Positions 27,017-36,397 are shown, numbered from the stretch's first letter. The stretch: DNA of 64,000 nt from Rheinheimera sediminis (GCF_004005375.1 NZ_RZUF01000016.1:1-64000); one strand, 5' to 3'. The notes: a model not told the origin generated them from the sequence alone. Made by a program: numbers and translations.

Positions 27017-27083
27017 CGTTTCAGCCTTCTAAATAAAACAACACTATAGAGCGGAATAATGAACAAAAAACGACAACAAAGCG

Positions 27084-27869
27084 CTAATTTATCAGCAGCG
27101 CTTCCTGCTCTAAAAAGCAACCTTTTAGCTGTAATGCTTCCAACAAGCCATAAAAGTGGTGTTTTTCAGCCAATTCCAGCGCTTTAGTTAACTGATGTGG
27201 ATGCTTGGGTTTGTTATTAAATAACTCCTGCCAGGGACTAAAGTCTGCAGGGGTGACAAAGCTTAGCTTTTCACCCAGGCGTTGTTTTAATAAATCAAAC
27301 AACTCCAAAGCTGCAGCGTCAAAATCAAAAGCACAATAAATCTGTTGGTACTGCTGATAAAAAGGTGTCAGCAAGGCTGAACTGGCTTTACTACCGGACG
27401 CAAAGCCAATGTCGCTGTTAAGCAAAGAAAAATCCAGCGCCAGCATTTGTCCGCAGACAGGTAACATTTCTGGATAACGGAAAAAACATTCTTCGTTTTC
27501 AATCAACAATAAACAGGGTTTGGCTTGATAACTCTGGAATTTATTTGTGCCATCCAGCACCACGACTTCTGGCTGCCGGTTCTGACAGCGTTCGTGGTAC
27601 ACCAATTGATAACCGAAAGATGTATTCACCTGATGCGAGTTTCCAGTCTGGGCGGCCTCTTTACGGGACGCTGGTTGCCACACTTGCTGTTCAAGCTGGC
27701 GAAATAGCACCTCAGAAACAATACTGACCTGCCAACGACCTGAGCCTAACTGACGCACTTTAAACATCTCTGACTTTTTCTGATAAAACAACGGCGGCAA
27801 CAACTCCAGCATGCGACCATAATGCATAGCTTTGCCCTGACGAATTTGTTGCAGATATTTTTTTAACAT
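27084..27869 (-). CDS. Orphan JetD-like TOPRIM protein (DUF7281-like)
   Basis: A 261-residue protein whose C-terminal half looks like the TOPRIM domain of JetD and topoisomerase VI A: the acidic IENEECFF (about residues 135-142) and YCAFDFDAAALELFDLLK, with the metal-binding DxD. An intervening GFASGSKASSAL matches the family's glycine stretch. TOPRIM nucleases of this type cleave plasmid DNA in Wadjet systems, but no jetA, jetB or jetC lies here. ATG 27869, with GGAG 6 bases upstream, is preferred over an upstream TTG. The substrate and role are unknown. Confidence 0.6.
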   Translation of the reverse strand: MLKKYLQQIRQGKAMHYGRMLELLPPLFYQKKSEMFKVRQLGSGRWQVSIVSEVLFRQLEQQVWQPASRKEAAQTGNSHQVNTSFGYQLVYHERCQNRQPEVVVLDGTNKFQSYQAKPCLLLIENEECFFRYPEMLPVCGQMLALDFSLLNSDIGFASGSKASSALLTPFYQQYQQIYCAFDFDAAALELFDLLKQRLGEKLSFVTPADFSPWQELFNNKPKHPHQLTKALELAEKHHFYGLLEALQLKGCFLEQEALLIN

Positions 27870-27959
27870 TCCTGGCTCCAGATTGGGCTCTGTCTTGCTT
27901 CTGATAGCAGTGAACCGCAAAGCAAGCAGCTTGGCAAGTGTAGTGAAAGCTTTATCAAC

Positions 27960-27993
27960 CTGTCATAAAAATGCCACTGAACGGCCCGATAAT
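27960..27993 (+). promoter_or_regulatory. PhoB-activated promoter (Pho box plus -10)
   Basis: CTGTCATAAAAATGCCAC (27960-27977) matches the 18-bp Pho box consensus at 16 positions. Exactly 10 bp later is GATAAT (27988-27993), the same Pho box to -10 spacing as in the phoA promoter of E. coli. There is no -35 element, as expected for a PhoB-dependent promoter. Transcription would run rightwards from about 28000. Confidence 0.75.
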
Positions 27994-27999
27994 AAGCAG

Positions 28000-28097
28000 C
28001 AGTTAAATGCGAACCCTGTGTACATGTTGCTTTAACTCTCTGGATTGTCCTGGATTTTTGATGAGGGAAACCTTCGTGGTTCTCCCTCTTTTTTTTT
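28000..28097 (+). ncRNA. Candidate phosphate-starvation small RNA or attenuated leader
   Basis: The interval between a PhoB-type promoter and a strong intrinsic terminator is about 98 nt and has no convincing reading frame. A 41-codon frame from ATG 28007 has no Shine-Dalgarno and runs through the terminator. The 9-base U-tail is typical of Hfq-bound sRNAs. Alternatively the RNA is the leader of the DUF3429 gene at 28168 and the hairpin is an attenuator. The 5' end is estimated from the -10, and no known sRNA family is recognised. Confidence 0.5.
28063..28097 (+). terminator. Strong intrinsic terminator without an upstream coding gene
   Basis: The stem pairs GAGGGA with TCCCTC and AACC with GGTT around a TTCGT loop, with one bulged C, followed by nine T. 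The nearest upstream gene is on the opposite strand, so the terminator must end a non-coding RNA or attenuate the gene at 28168. Confidence 0.85.
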
Positions 28098-28167
28098 GTC
28101 TGTTTTCATCCATTTGTTGCGCTGCTTCGTAAATTTCCTATCTTCATCTTCCTCAGGAAAAACTGCC

Positions 28168-28578
28168 ATGCGCCAGATCCAACTTTTAGGTTACGCCGGC
28201 CTGCTGCCCTTTATTGGTCTAACCTTATTGCAATTAATGCCTCACACTTTGGCGCTGCAAGTTCCTTTTACCGCTTTCCAAAGCTATAGCCAAATTATTC
28301 TGGCTTTTATGGCTGGTGTACTCTGGCCTGCACTCTATCAGCAGCCAGGACGTTTTTTTCCACTCTGGGTGGTGAGCTTTGCATTGACAGGCTGGTTTAG
28401 CAGCTTGCTTGCAGCGCCAGAGCAAGTTCTAGTTCTGGCTGCTGCTTTTGCCACATTAAGAGTGTTTGAAATCTGGCATCACAATCAATTAGCCTACTCT
28501 CCAGCCTACGGTAGATTAAGAACCCATCTGACCACTGTGGTTGTGACCTGTCATCTCTTATACTGGTGGTCACTCTGA
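28168..28578 (+). CDS. DUF3429 membrane protein
   Basis: A 136-residue inner-membrane protein with about four to five hydrophobic helices (LLGYAGLLPFIGLTLL, AFMAGVLWPAL, and others), recognised as DUF3429. No function is known for the family. ATG 28168, with AGGAAAA upstream, is the best start; the frame is open further upstream only through the terminator. Expression may depend on read-through of the hairpin at 28063. Its 3' end overlaps the convergent rhodanese gene by 28 bases. Confidence 0.75.
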   Translation: MRQIQLLGYAGLLPFIGLTLLQLMPHTLALQVPFTAFQSYSQIILAFMAGVLWPALYQQPGRFFPLWVVSFALTGWFSSLLAAPEQVLVLAAAFATLRVFEIWHHNQLAYSPAYGRLRTHLTTVVVTCHLLYWWSL

Positions 28579-28967
28579 CACCATAGCGAAAAACCTTCGT
28601 CCAGCCAGCCTGTGACGCCGCCTAGCATTTTTTTCACCGGCCTGTTCAGCTGCGCTAATTTTAACGCTGCTTTATCGGCGCCATTGCAATGAGGATCAGC
28701 GCAATAGACCACAAATAAAGTGTCCGCCGGATAAAGCGCGAGACTTTCGCTATCAATCCTGCTGTGCTGAATAAGCACAGCCTGCGGCAAATGGCCTTGC
28801 TGATAAGCAGCTTGCTCCCGCATATTCAGCAGCACAAAATCCTGCCTTTGGTTGCTCATGCCATGATGCAGGTCCCAGCAGTCGGTTTCAAACAGCGCTA
28901 AAGAACTAAAGTGAGTGATAGCCTGCCCTACTCCTGCTACTGCAGGTCTGGACACCATAGATGACAT
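28551..28967 (-). CDS. Rhodanese-domain protein
   Basis: A 138-residue single rhodanese domain. DFVLLNMREQAAYQQGHLPQA is the N-terminal signature, and the active-site loop starts at Cys in YCADPHCNGADKAA, with a second Cys four residues on. Closing motif is LGGVTGWLDEGF. It would transfer sulfane sulfur or act in sulfur sensing. The start is uncertain: ATG 28967 or GTG 28976 are possible, neither with a strong Shine-Dalgarno. It is divergent from the GlxA-type regulator. Confidence 0.8.
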   Translation of the reverse strand: MSSMVSRPAVAGVGQAITHFSSLALFETDCWDLHHGMSNQRQDFVLLNMREQAAYQQGHLPQAVLIQHSRIDSESLALYPADTLFVVYCADPHCNGADKAALKLAQLNRPVKKMLGGVTGWLDEGFSLWCQSDHQYKR

Positions 28968-29108
28968 GAGTAACACTTTTCTGCGTCTGACAGTATCAAG
29001 TTCACCGCTACTCTATTGTGCTAAAGCAGTTGACTGCCATTGGCTTAAAAGACACATTAGAATAGTATTAAGCCAAAACTGAGCTTCAAGCCTGAGGGGA
29101 GTTGCTGC

Positions 29109-30059
29109 GTGCATAAAGTCGCTATTTTATTAGGACAGTCCGTCGCTAGTTTTGAATTGGGTTGTGCTTCAGAGTTGTTCGCATTAAGCAGGCCCGAATA
29201 CCCAGATTGGTACCAGACCGACATTATCAGCTTCCACCCCGGGCCGTTCACAGCGACTGGAGGCCTGCAATTACTGGTGCCACAGGTACAGGATTTAGCC
29301 TGCTACGATACTATTCTGATCCCCAACTGGTCTGTCGCTAACCCCGCACCTGACCAACAGCTACGGCAGCAACTGCTGGCGGCTTATCACAGAGGCGCCC
29401 GATTGATATCCTTCTGCTCAGGAGCATTTTTGCTGGCTGAGCTTGGTATTCTGCGAGATAAAGCAGCCACCACACACTGGCGTTACGCCGACGAATTTCA
29501 GCGCCGCTATGCGGATATCCGCTATCAGCAAAACGTGCTCTATTGTTTTGATGGCCAGATTGGTTGCTCGGCCGGCAGCGCAGCAGCTCTGGATTTAGGT
29601 CTGGCCATTATACGCCGGGACTTCGGGTTTGAAATTGCCAATCAGGTGGCCAAAAGAGCTGTGATTTCAGCGCACCGTCAGGGCGGTCAAGCCCAATTTA
29701 TCACTCAACCTCTGCAGAAAAAAACCAATTTACTTAGCTCTACGATGGACTGGGCGTTATTACATCTGGATCAGCCTCTGGCCATTGAACAGCTAGCAGA
29801 TAAGGCGGGTCTGTCCAGGCGCAGCTTTGATCGGCATTTTAAAGCCAGCACAGGCCTCAGCCCGTTGCAGTGGTTAGTGCAACAGCGATTACAACTGGTG
29901 CAACATTACCTGGAACAAGGTCTGCATTCGCTCGAGCAGATTAGTGTTCTAACAGGCTTTGGTTCATCGTTAAATTTACGTCAACAGTTCAAAAAGCAAC
30001 TGGGGATCAGCCCGGGTCAGTATCAGCGGCAATTCAGTTCCAATAGCATTACCTTTTAA
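29109..30059 (+). CDS. GlxA-type AraC-family regulator with DJ-1/PfpI domain
   Basis: A 316-residue regulator: an N-terminal class-I glutamine amidotransferase-like (DJ-1/PfpI) sensing domain (about 3-180), with the nucleophile-elbow Cys in SFCSGAFLLAELG, and two C-terminal AraC helix-turn-helices (about 215-310: IEQLADKAGLSRRSFDRHF and LEQISVLTGFGSSLNLRQQF). The GTG start has GAGGGGAG 7-8 bases upstream. Relatives control carnitine, choline or arginine catabolism; the ligand here is unknown. It is divergent from the rhodanese gene, its most likely target. Confidence 0.88.
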   Translation: MHKVAILLGQSVASFELGCASELFALSRPEYPDWYQTDIISFHPGPFTATGGLQLLVPQVQDLACYDTILIPNWSVANPAPDQQLRQQLLAAYHRGARLISFCSGAFLLAELGILRDKAATTHWRYADEFQRRYADIRYQQNVLYCFDGQIGCSAGSAAALDLGLAIIRRDFGFEIANQVAKRAVISAHRQGGQAQFITQPLQKKTNLLSSTMDWALLHLDQPLAIEQLADKAGLSRRSFDRHFKASTGLSPLQWLVQQRLQLVQHYLEQGLHSLEQISVLTGFGSSLNLRQQFKKQLGISPGQYQRQFSSNSITF

Positions 30060-30289
30060 ACTTTATACAATCAAGCCAGATTTTGTTGAGCTCAATGACG
30101 ATGACAATGCCAGCCATAACAAGCATACACAGATGCTTTTGGTTTCGATTTTTAGCTCCTGTGGCTGAGTCCTCTAAAAAAACACTTTGGCCGCATGGTC
30201 TGGCACCCTGACGTCATAATACGTCTGTCCACATACAGATTGAATCACAAGCAGCAGACCGACTAAGGGTTGGCGCTGTCACTCAGACT

Positions 30290-32578
30290 CTAGAAACTAT
30301 GCCCTACAGAGAAATAGTAACGATAAGCCCTGCCATTATTTTCATCTTCAGCACGGCCATAACCCAGATAGACAGGGCCAAAGGGACTATCCCAACCAGC
30401 AAACACACTGCTGGCCCAAATCCAGTCAGTTTCATTGGCTAAACGTTCGAGCTGGATCATATTGCCATGCACCAGACCTTTTTCCAGTGAAGCTCCCAGA
30501 TAAAAAGGTGAATTAATGATGCTGAATCTGTTTTCACTCATTTTGAACAAATAAACCAGGCTACCGAACTTTACTTCACTGCCAAACAAATAATTTTTTG
30601 GATAACCAGAGAGGTTTAATAAACCTCCTAATGAAAACTGCTCCAACGCTAAATTAGGATCTCCAGGGGTGTAATCCTCGAGACGCCAGCGGGCCCGCAC
30701 GATGTGACGTTCAAAAAAGCTACGGGCGGCGAGAACTTCAAACGCATGACGACGACTGCGGTACGTTTGCCCCATAGCTGTATCATTTAACCATTGCCAA
30801 TTCGCATTGACACGGAAACCACGGGTAGGAAAAGCAGGGTTATCTAACCTGTCCCAGACAAAATCCAGCATAGGCCCTTCACGCTGATAGCCTAGTCTGC
30901 TAAAGCCTAACTCCTCCACACCTGATACCGGAATACGATAGTAACCACTCTTTTCAATCCACCCCGAGCTGAGTCTGGCGTGATCCGACAAGTTCCAACC
31001 TGCTTTGGCTATACCTGTGGTTTCTCTGTTCGACAGGTCGCCCAAAGATAAGCCTTCTGTATCTTCCAAAGACAGAATAGTAGCGTCCCGCATAAGCTGA
31101 GCGCTGATAAAAGTAGCAGGCGTAAAGATGGGCCAATACAATTCAGAACTAAGCAATTTATCTGTCCCCAGTGCCAGCTCATTGTGCCACTCAGCGCCAA
31201 GGTCAGAAATATTGGTGTAAGTATAGGAAGCCGCCAATTGGTAATATCTTTTATTGCGAAAGTCATCTTCCATAGTAAAACGGAAATTCAGGTAGCCTGG
31301 ACCCCAGCTTTTTTCTACGGCCCGAACTTTCAGGCTGGTATCTTCGCCTTGCTTATGTTGTTCTAATTGTAAAGATACCCGCTCCAGCGTATCGACTCCA
31401 TAGACCTGGCGCAGGCCTTCTTTGAGCTTTTTACTGTTGTATCTTTGCCCTTCTTTTAAAGCCAATCTCTGTAATACCACCTGGTCGGATAATAAGCTTT
31501 GGTTATCCAATTCAATCCTGTCTACCTGAATACTGGTCGCTTGTTTTGCTCTGTGCGCTGCCAGCCAGGCCGGGTAATACTCAGGATAAGAAAAACTGCT
31601 CAATATGTCAGCTTGCTGCTCAGCGCTGAAACGGCCAGCCTCAATGGAAGCAGGTAACTGATCAAAATCCAAAGTGCCAATTTTTGCTACGTCCGGATTT
31701 AACAGCACATCCTCTGGCCCTAGCAGAGCAACTTGTTGATCAACCACCTGACGCACTAAAAAATTGGTTAACTGATCAGTCACAGCAAAAGCGGAATCAA
31801 GCTGTTCTTTGTTTAGCAATGGAGCATCAATAGCAACTGCAATGACTCTGTCTGCACCTAAGTCTTTTGCAATACTAACAGGTAAATTGTTGGCGACACC
31901 GCCATCAACCAGCAAGCGGCCATTCAGCTCCATTGGCCTTACTACACCGGGAATAGACATAGACGCCTGCACCGCCTGCAATAGACTGCCTTGGCTCATC
32001 ACTACAGTTTCTCTATTGGTTAAGTCTGCAGCTACAGCACGAAATGGAATAGGCAACTGGTCAAAATGACTATGATTTAACTGAGCACCGTAAGCTTCCA
32101 AAATCAGCTCTGCCATGGCCTGGCCTAACAAGACTCCTTTAGGGATTTTAATGCCTGAGCTATCTAGCCCCAACCCCAGTCTGATGGGGTAGTGGTCTTG
32201 CTGCTGTTTACGCCGCACTGGCATTTCATCGCGATGAACTTTATCGCGAAAGCCTGTACTCCACTGCAGATGATCGAGAATAGACTGGATCTCATCGGGG
32301 CTATGACCTGTGGCGTAAAGGCCACCAATAAAGGCACCAATACTGGTACCTACAATTAAATCCACAGGTATGCCTTGCTGCTCTAATTGTCGGATCACAC
32401 CAAGATGCGCCCCACCTCTGGCGCCACCGCCCCCCAGCACTAAGGCAATACAAGGCCGGTTTTTTATTCTGGCACAAGGCTCTTGCTGCACAATTTCTGT
32501 TTCAATGTGCGTCTCAAGTGCAAAACCAAACTCACTGAACAAAAGTATTGCCCCCCAAAGCACCCACTTAAGCCCCAT
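30290..32578 (-). CDS. Patatin-type autotransporter (type Vd, PlpD-like)
   Basis: A 762-residue protein: signal peptide (residues 1-20), patatin phospholipase domain (about 43-240) with oxyanion GGGGARG, catalytic Ser79 in GTSIG and Asp in DGGVANN, a POTRA domain (about 340-410), and a C-terminal BamA/TpsB-like 16-strand barrel ending in Phe (YYFSVGHSF). This is the PlpD type of self-secreted lipase. ATG 32578, with AGGAG 7 bases upstream, is preferred over a start 33 bases earlier. The enzyme should reach the surface and act on phospholipids. Confidence 0.92.
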   Translation of the reverse strand: MGLKWVLWGAILLFSEFGFALETHIETEIVQQEPCARIKNRPCIALVLGGGGARGGAHLGVIRQLEQQGIPVDLIVGTSIGAFIGGLYATGHSPDEIQSILDHLQWSTGFRDKVHRDEMPVRRKQQQDHYPIRLGLGLDSSGIKIPKGVLLGQAMAELILEAYGAQLNHSHFDQLPIPFRAVAADLTNRETVVMSQGSLLQAVQASMSIPGVVRPMELNGRLLVDGGVANNLPVSIAKDLGADRVIAVAIDAPLLNKEQLDSAFAVTDQLTNFLVRQVVDQQVALLGPEDVLLNPDVAKIGTLDFDQLPASIEAGRFSAEQQADILSSFSYPEYYPAWLAAHRAKQATSIQVDRIELDNQSLLSDQVVLQRLALKEGQRYNSKKLKEGLRQVYGVDTLERVSLQLEQHKQGEDTSLKVRAVEKSWGPGYLNFRFTMEDDFRNKRYYQLAASYTYTNISDLGAEWHNELALGTDKLLSSELYWPIFTPATFISAQLMRDATILSLEDTEGLSLGDLSNRETTGIAKAGWNLSDHARLSSGWIEKSGYYRIPVSGVEELGFSRLGYQREGPMLDFVWDRLDNPAFPTRGFRVNANWQWLNDTAMGQTYRSRRHAFEVLAARSFFERHIVRARWRLEDYTPGDPNLALEQFSLGGLLNLSGYPKNYLFGSEVKFGSLVYLFKMSENRFSIINSPFYLGASLEKGLVHGNMIQLERLANETDWIWASSVFAGWDSPFGPVYLGYGRAEDENNGRAYRYYFSVGHSF

Positions 32579-32829
32579 GTACAGCTCCTGTGTTTTTATA
32601 GTCGATATCAAAGATAGTCATAATATACAAAGTTGAATAATCAGGTTTTTTCTTGGTTTTGACGCTTTGGAGTTGAGTCCTTTCTGAGTTGTTGCTAAGG
32701 TTTCATCACATTTAATAGGGCCTTTAATTTTCAGGAGCAGTTTGAAGATACCGACATTCTGGTTCTGCTACTTCCCTTAACGTTATCTACTATGACAGCA
32801 TTCATTATATGCTGCCACAACGAGGTCAA

Positions 32830-35160
32830 ATGTTCGATTCATTACGTAGTCGCCTGGTCGTTTCGCTGGTTAGCCTGCTCACTATTCTGGCCCTAGCCAG
32901 TGGCTTAGCCACGTTAAATGCGATGAAAAAAGATAGCGAGCAACAAGCCCAACAAGTTTTAAAAGTGGCAGCTAACGTATTTCTGCAAGCCTTGGAGAAC
33001 AGAGCCGACCAGCTCACCAATTCAGTCAGCATCCTGGCCAGTGACTTTGGCTTTCGTCGCGCTGTAGCAACGGCAGAGCAAGAAACTGTTTTGTCCGTAT
33101 TGGAAAATCATGGCAGTAGAGTCAATGCCGACCTGGTTTTGCTTTTATCTCCTGAGGGTGACTTACTAACAAGCACCAGCACAGACCTGGACAGCACTGA
33201 TCTGAAACACGTGTTTTTGCAAAACAAAGTCAATCAGTCCAGCACAGTAAACGACATTCTTGTACTTGCAGGTAATTCTTATCAACTGGTTCTGGTCGCG
33301 GTCAAAGCCCCTCAAACCATAGCATGGGTCGGTATGGGCTTTAGCTTAAACAGGGAGCTGGCAGAGCAGATTAAAGGAATCACGGGTTTAGATATCAGCT
33401 TTACAACCAACAGTGACAGAGGTAACCAAACCTTACACTCAACCTTGCACCCTTCGATCCAACAAAGCCTGCTGCCCTTATTGCCGAATCTGGCAGATAC
33501 AAAACAGCTGCCCTTTAGCAGCAACGAGGATCAGTTTTTATCTCTGGCATTAACTCTGGACCAGCAGCAATTGCTATGGGCTGTGCTGCATTATCCCAGT
33601 GCTCGCTGGCTAGAAAGTTACCAGCAGACCCGCCATCAATTACTGTTTATTTTTGGTGTCAGCTTAACACTTGCACTGTTACTGGCTTTTTTTATTGCTC
33701 GTAGTATCAGTCAACCTTTACGTTTGTTATCTGACTTTGCCAGTCAGATAGGTCAGGGTCTGAACACTACTGAGTTACCACTCGCTAAAGGTGAAATCGG
33801 AGTATTAGGCAATACCTTACAAAAAATGCAGCTGGATATCCGCAGTCGGGAAGCAGAACTTTTGTTTCAGGCTGAACATGACTCACTGACGGGATTGAAA
33901 AACCGTGGCGCTGCCGAACGTAAAATGGCAGAGCTACTAAGCACTGAGCATGTGGCTTTATTACTGCTGAACATCAAAAATTTCCGTCATATTAACGACG
34001 CTTTGGGGTTTGCTAACGGTGACTCTTTATTGCAACAGATGGCACAACGTTTACACCAACTTAGCCCTAAACCACTGTTAGCTGCCCGTTTAGGCGGGGA
34101 CGAGTTTTTGTTACTCTACAGCCAGTATTTGTCTGCCATGCAACTAGAACAATTACAGCAACAATTACATTCAGGTTATCTGTTAGCAGATTCGCCTTTG
34201 AGCTTAAAAACCTCCATTGGGGCCTACAACATCGAACCAGGTAGCGTACATGCCAACGATGCGATTCGACGCTTGGATATTGCGCTGAGCCACGCGAAAC
34301 AACAACCTGGGCTGCTTGCCTTTTATCAGCAAGGCCAGGATGAAAGCCACCAGCGTGAGCTGACCATACTACGTGATTTACCCGGAGCCTTGCAGCAAAA
34401 TCAGTTGTTTGTGATGTATCAACCCAAAGTCGATTTGCGTGAGAAAAAGTGTAGTTCCGCTGAAGCTTTAATCCGTTGGATCCACCCTGAGCTGGGTTTT
34501 GTGCCGCCGGATGAGTTTATAAAGTTAGCTGAACACTCGGGTAACATCGCCTTAGTCACAGAATGGATACTCACTACTGTGGTCTCTCAGTTAGCGCTTT
34601 GGTACCAGCAAGGCAGGGCTATCACTGTAGCGGTCAATCTGTCGGCCCACGACTTAACCAATCCGCAACTACCAACACATATTGCAACGCTACTAAAGCG
34701 TTATCAATTGCCGGCATCGGTTTTAGCACTGGAGGTCACTGAGGGGGCTGTGATGCAAGACCCAAAACAAGTGATTCAGATACTCACTGAACTCCGCGCC
34801 ATGGGCATAGAGCTGGCTATTGACGATTTTGGTACAGGCCAATCATCTTTAGCGTACTTAAAACAACTACCAGTGCACGAAGTGAAAATTGACAGAGCCT
34901 TTATCAAAGATATTGAGCACAATCAGGATGATGCTTTAATTGTCAGTGCGACCACTCAACTGGCTCATAGTTTAGGTTTAAAAGTGACAGCTGAAGGCTT
35001 AGAAAACTACGCAGGGCTAGCACTTCTACAGCGCTATCACTGTGATAAGGTGCAGGGCTATTTCTTCTCAAAACCTTTAACAGCTGAACATTTTAGCGAA
35101 TGGCTTCAACAGTTTTCCAAGCAGAGCCCGCAATGGTTCGAACAAGAGATAAGCCAATGA
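32830..35160 (+). CDS. GGDEF-EAL protein, probable c-di-GMP phosphodiesterase
   Basis: A 776-residue membrane protein: TM1 near residues 12-30, a periplasmic sensor domain (about 31-275), TM2 (about 276-298), HAMP-like, GGDEF and EAL. EAL residues are complete: EALIRW, Asn in VNLSA, Glu in LEVTEG, DDFGTG, Lys in VKIDRAF, and Gln in VQGYFF. The GGDEF loop is intact, but the metal-binding Asp positions read LNIKNF, so cyclase activity is probably lost. GAGGT lies before ATG 32830. Its stop overlaps the next gene by ATGA, starting a four-gene coupled operon. Confidence 0.9.
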   Translation: MFDSLRSRLVVSLVSLLTILALASGLATLNAMKKDSEQQAQQVLKVAANVFLQALENRADQLTNSVSILASDFGFRRAVATAEQETVLSVLENHGSRVNADLVLLLSPEGDLLTSTSTDLDSTDLKHVFLQNKVNQSSTVNDILVLAGNSYQLVLVAVKAPQTIAWVGMGFSLNRELAEQIKGITGLDISFTTNSDRGNQTLHSTLHPSIQQSLLPLLPNLADTKQLPFSSNEDQFLSLALTLDQQQLLWAVLHYPSARWLESYQQTRHQLLFIFGVSLTLALLLAFFIARSISQPLRLLSDFASQIGQGLNTTELPLAKGEIGVLGNTLQKMQLDIRSREAELLFQAEHDSLTGLKNRGAAERKMAELLSTEHVALLLLNIKNFRHINDALGFANGDSLLQQMAQRLHQLSPKPLLAARLGGDEFLLLYSQYLSAMQLEQLQQQLHSGYLLADSPLSLKTSIGAYNIEPGSVHANDAIRRLDIALSHAKQQPGLLAFYQQGQDESHQRELTILRDLPGALQQNQLFVMYQPKVDLREKKCSSAEALIRWIHPELGFVPPDEFIKLAEHSGNIALVTEWILTTVVSQLALWYQQGRAITVAVNLSAHDLTNPQLPTHIATLLKRYQLPASVLALEVTEGAVMQDPKQVIQILTELRAMGIELAIDDFGTGQSSLAYLKQLPVHEVKIDRAFIKDIEHNQDDALIVSATTQLAHSLGLKVTAEGLENYAGLALLQRYHCDKVQGYFFSKPLTAEHFSEWLQQFSKQSPQWFEQEISQ

Positions 35161-35987
35161 AAATAATGATAAGTGCGCTGTGCTTAGTATTAGCCTGCGG
35201 CAATCTGATGGCTGAGAGCTCTAAAGTGATAGCCACAGGAGGCGCGACCAGCATCGAAGGCAATTCAGGTGGCGGCATAGTGCCATGGGCAACTATCAAC
35301 GGTTACAGCAGCAGTGATGAATGGTCTGTCAATACTTTTGCCGCCCGGGTGGGAGTGAAGAGTTTTACATTGAACAGCTATGGTCTGGGTGCCAGCTTCA
35401 ATAACCAGTGGGAACTGTCATTTGCCCGGCAAGACTTTAGTCTTGATACCATAGGCGGTGCACTGCGCCAGGACATTTTGGGTCTAAAATATAAAATTGC
35501 TGGTGAGCTATTGTATACAACAATACCACAAATCAGTCTTGGAGTGCAGTTGAAGAAAAACCGTGACTTTGCGTTACCATCTGCAGTAGGGGCTGGCGAT
35601 GATTCAGGTTATGAGTTCTATGTAGCTGCAACTAAAGTATTTTTTGATGCCATTGCAGGACGTAATCTATTACTCAATGCCACTGTTCGTTCTACTGATG
35701 CACATCAAACTGGTTTATTAGGTTTTGGTGGTCAAGGCAGTGAGCATCAATGGATGCTAGAAACTTCAGCCGTGTTGTTACTGAATTACAATCTGGCTAT
35801 TGGCACCGAATTTAAACAAAAACCCAATCAACTGAGTTTTGCTGATGAGCAACACTGGCGTGATTTGTTTGCCGCCTGGTTTATCAATAAAAATGCATCT
35901 GTGGTTTTGGGTTATGTCGACTTAGGTGATATAGCGGGTCTTACAGAACAAACCGGCTTTTATCTATCCGTGGAGGGCACATGGTGA
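35157..35987 (+). CDS. DUF3034 outer-membrane-like protein
   Basis: A 276-residue exported protein with a signal peptide (residues 1-20) and DUF3034-type body (ATGGATSIEGNSGGGIVPWA). The alternating-hydrophobic strands and terminal Trp (YLSVEGTW) suggest an outer-membrane beta-barrel; I infer this, as the family is uncharacterised. The start overlaps the phosphodiesterase stop (ATGA) and its own stop lies inside the globin gene, so expression is tightly coupled to both. Confidence 0.8.
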   Translation: MKIMISALCLVLACGNLMAESSKVIATGGATSIEGNSGGGIVPWATINGYSSSDEWSVNTFAARVGVKSFTLNSYGLGASFNNQWELSFARQDFSLDTIGGALRQDILGLKYKIAGELLYTTIPQISLGVQLKKNRDFALPSAVGAGDDSGYEFYVAATKVFFDAIAGRNLLLNATVRSTDAHQTGLLGFGGQGSEHQWMLETSAVLLLNYNLAIGTEFKQKPNQLSFADEQHWRDLFAAWFINKNASVVLGYVDLGDIAGLTEQTGFYLSVEGTW

Positions 35988-36397
35988 AGTACCTGTTGCT
36001 AATAGCAACCTTGGCGTTAACAGCCTGCCAACAAAAGCCAGAGAGCAGCTTGTATCAACGTTTAGGTGCAGAAACCGGCGTTGAAAATATTGTTGATAGC
36101 CTTTTGTCTGGTATTGAACAGGACCCAAGCATAGTGCATCATTTTTCGGACACAGACATCCCAAGATTTCGTCGTTTGTTGATAGAACAGTTTTGCGAAC
36201 TCTCTGGAGGACCTTGTAAATACAGCGGTGTCTCTATGCAGGAAAGCCATACCGGCTTTCAGATCACTCAAGCTCATTTTGATGCGCTGGTGAATCATTT
36301 AATTGCCGCTATGCAGCAACAAAAAGTAGCTATAGAGGCTCAGAATGAATTCTTAGCCCTGTTAGCCCCCATGTATAAAGACGTAGTGTATCGCTGA
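35981..36397 (+). CDS. Lipidated group I truncated haemoglobin
   Basis: A 138-residue lipoprotein: signal peptide with lipobox LTAC16, then a 2-on-2 globin (LYQRLGAETGVENIVDSLL, GGPCKYSGVSM). The proximal haem ligand is His90 in ESHTGF. The usual distal B10 Tyr/Phe region reads SLL, so ligand chemistry may differ from NO-detoxifying HbN. Truncated haemoglobins are normally cytoplasmic; a periplasmic anchor is unusual. Overlaps at both ends (7 bases with the DUF3034 gene, TGATG with the dehydrogenase) place it in the c-di-GMP operon. Confidence 0.82.
   Translation: MVKYLLLIATLALTACQQKPESSLYQRLGAETGVENIVDSLLSGIEQDPSIVHHFSDTDIPRFRRLLIEQFCELSGGPCKYSGVSMQESHTGFQITQAHFDALVNHLIAAMQQQKVAIEAQNEFLALLAPMYKDVVYR

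Noticed and set aside
27017-27083. Pho box for the PI-PLC-like gene
   Set aside because: No TGTCA repeats are present in its upstream spacer; phosphate control of this phospholipase is not supported by sequence.
28007-28130. Cys-rich 41-codon leader peptide
   Set aside because: It starts at ATG 28007 without a Shine-Dalgarno and reads through the terminator hairpin and T-tract, so it is not a credible gene.
30060-30289. Palindromic TGACGTCA and ACGTC near 30210
   Set aside because: A short palindrome in a 230-bp spacer without promoter or terminator context. Chance is sufficient.
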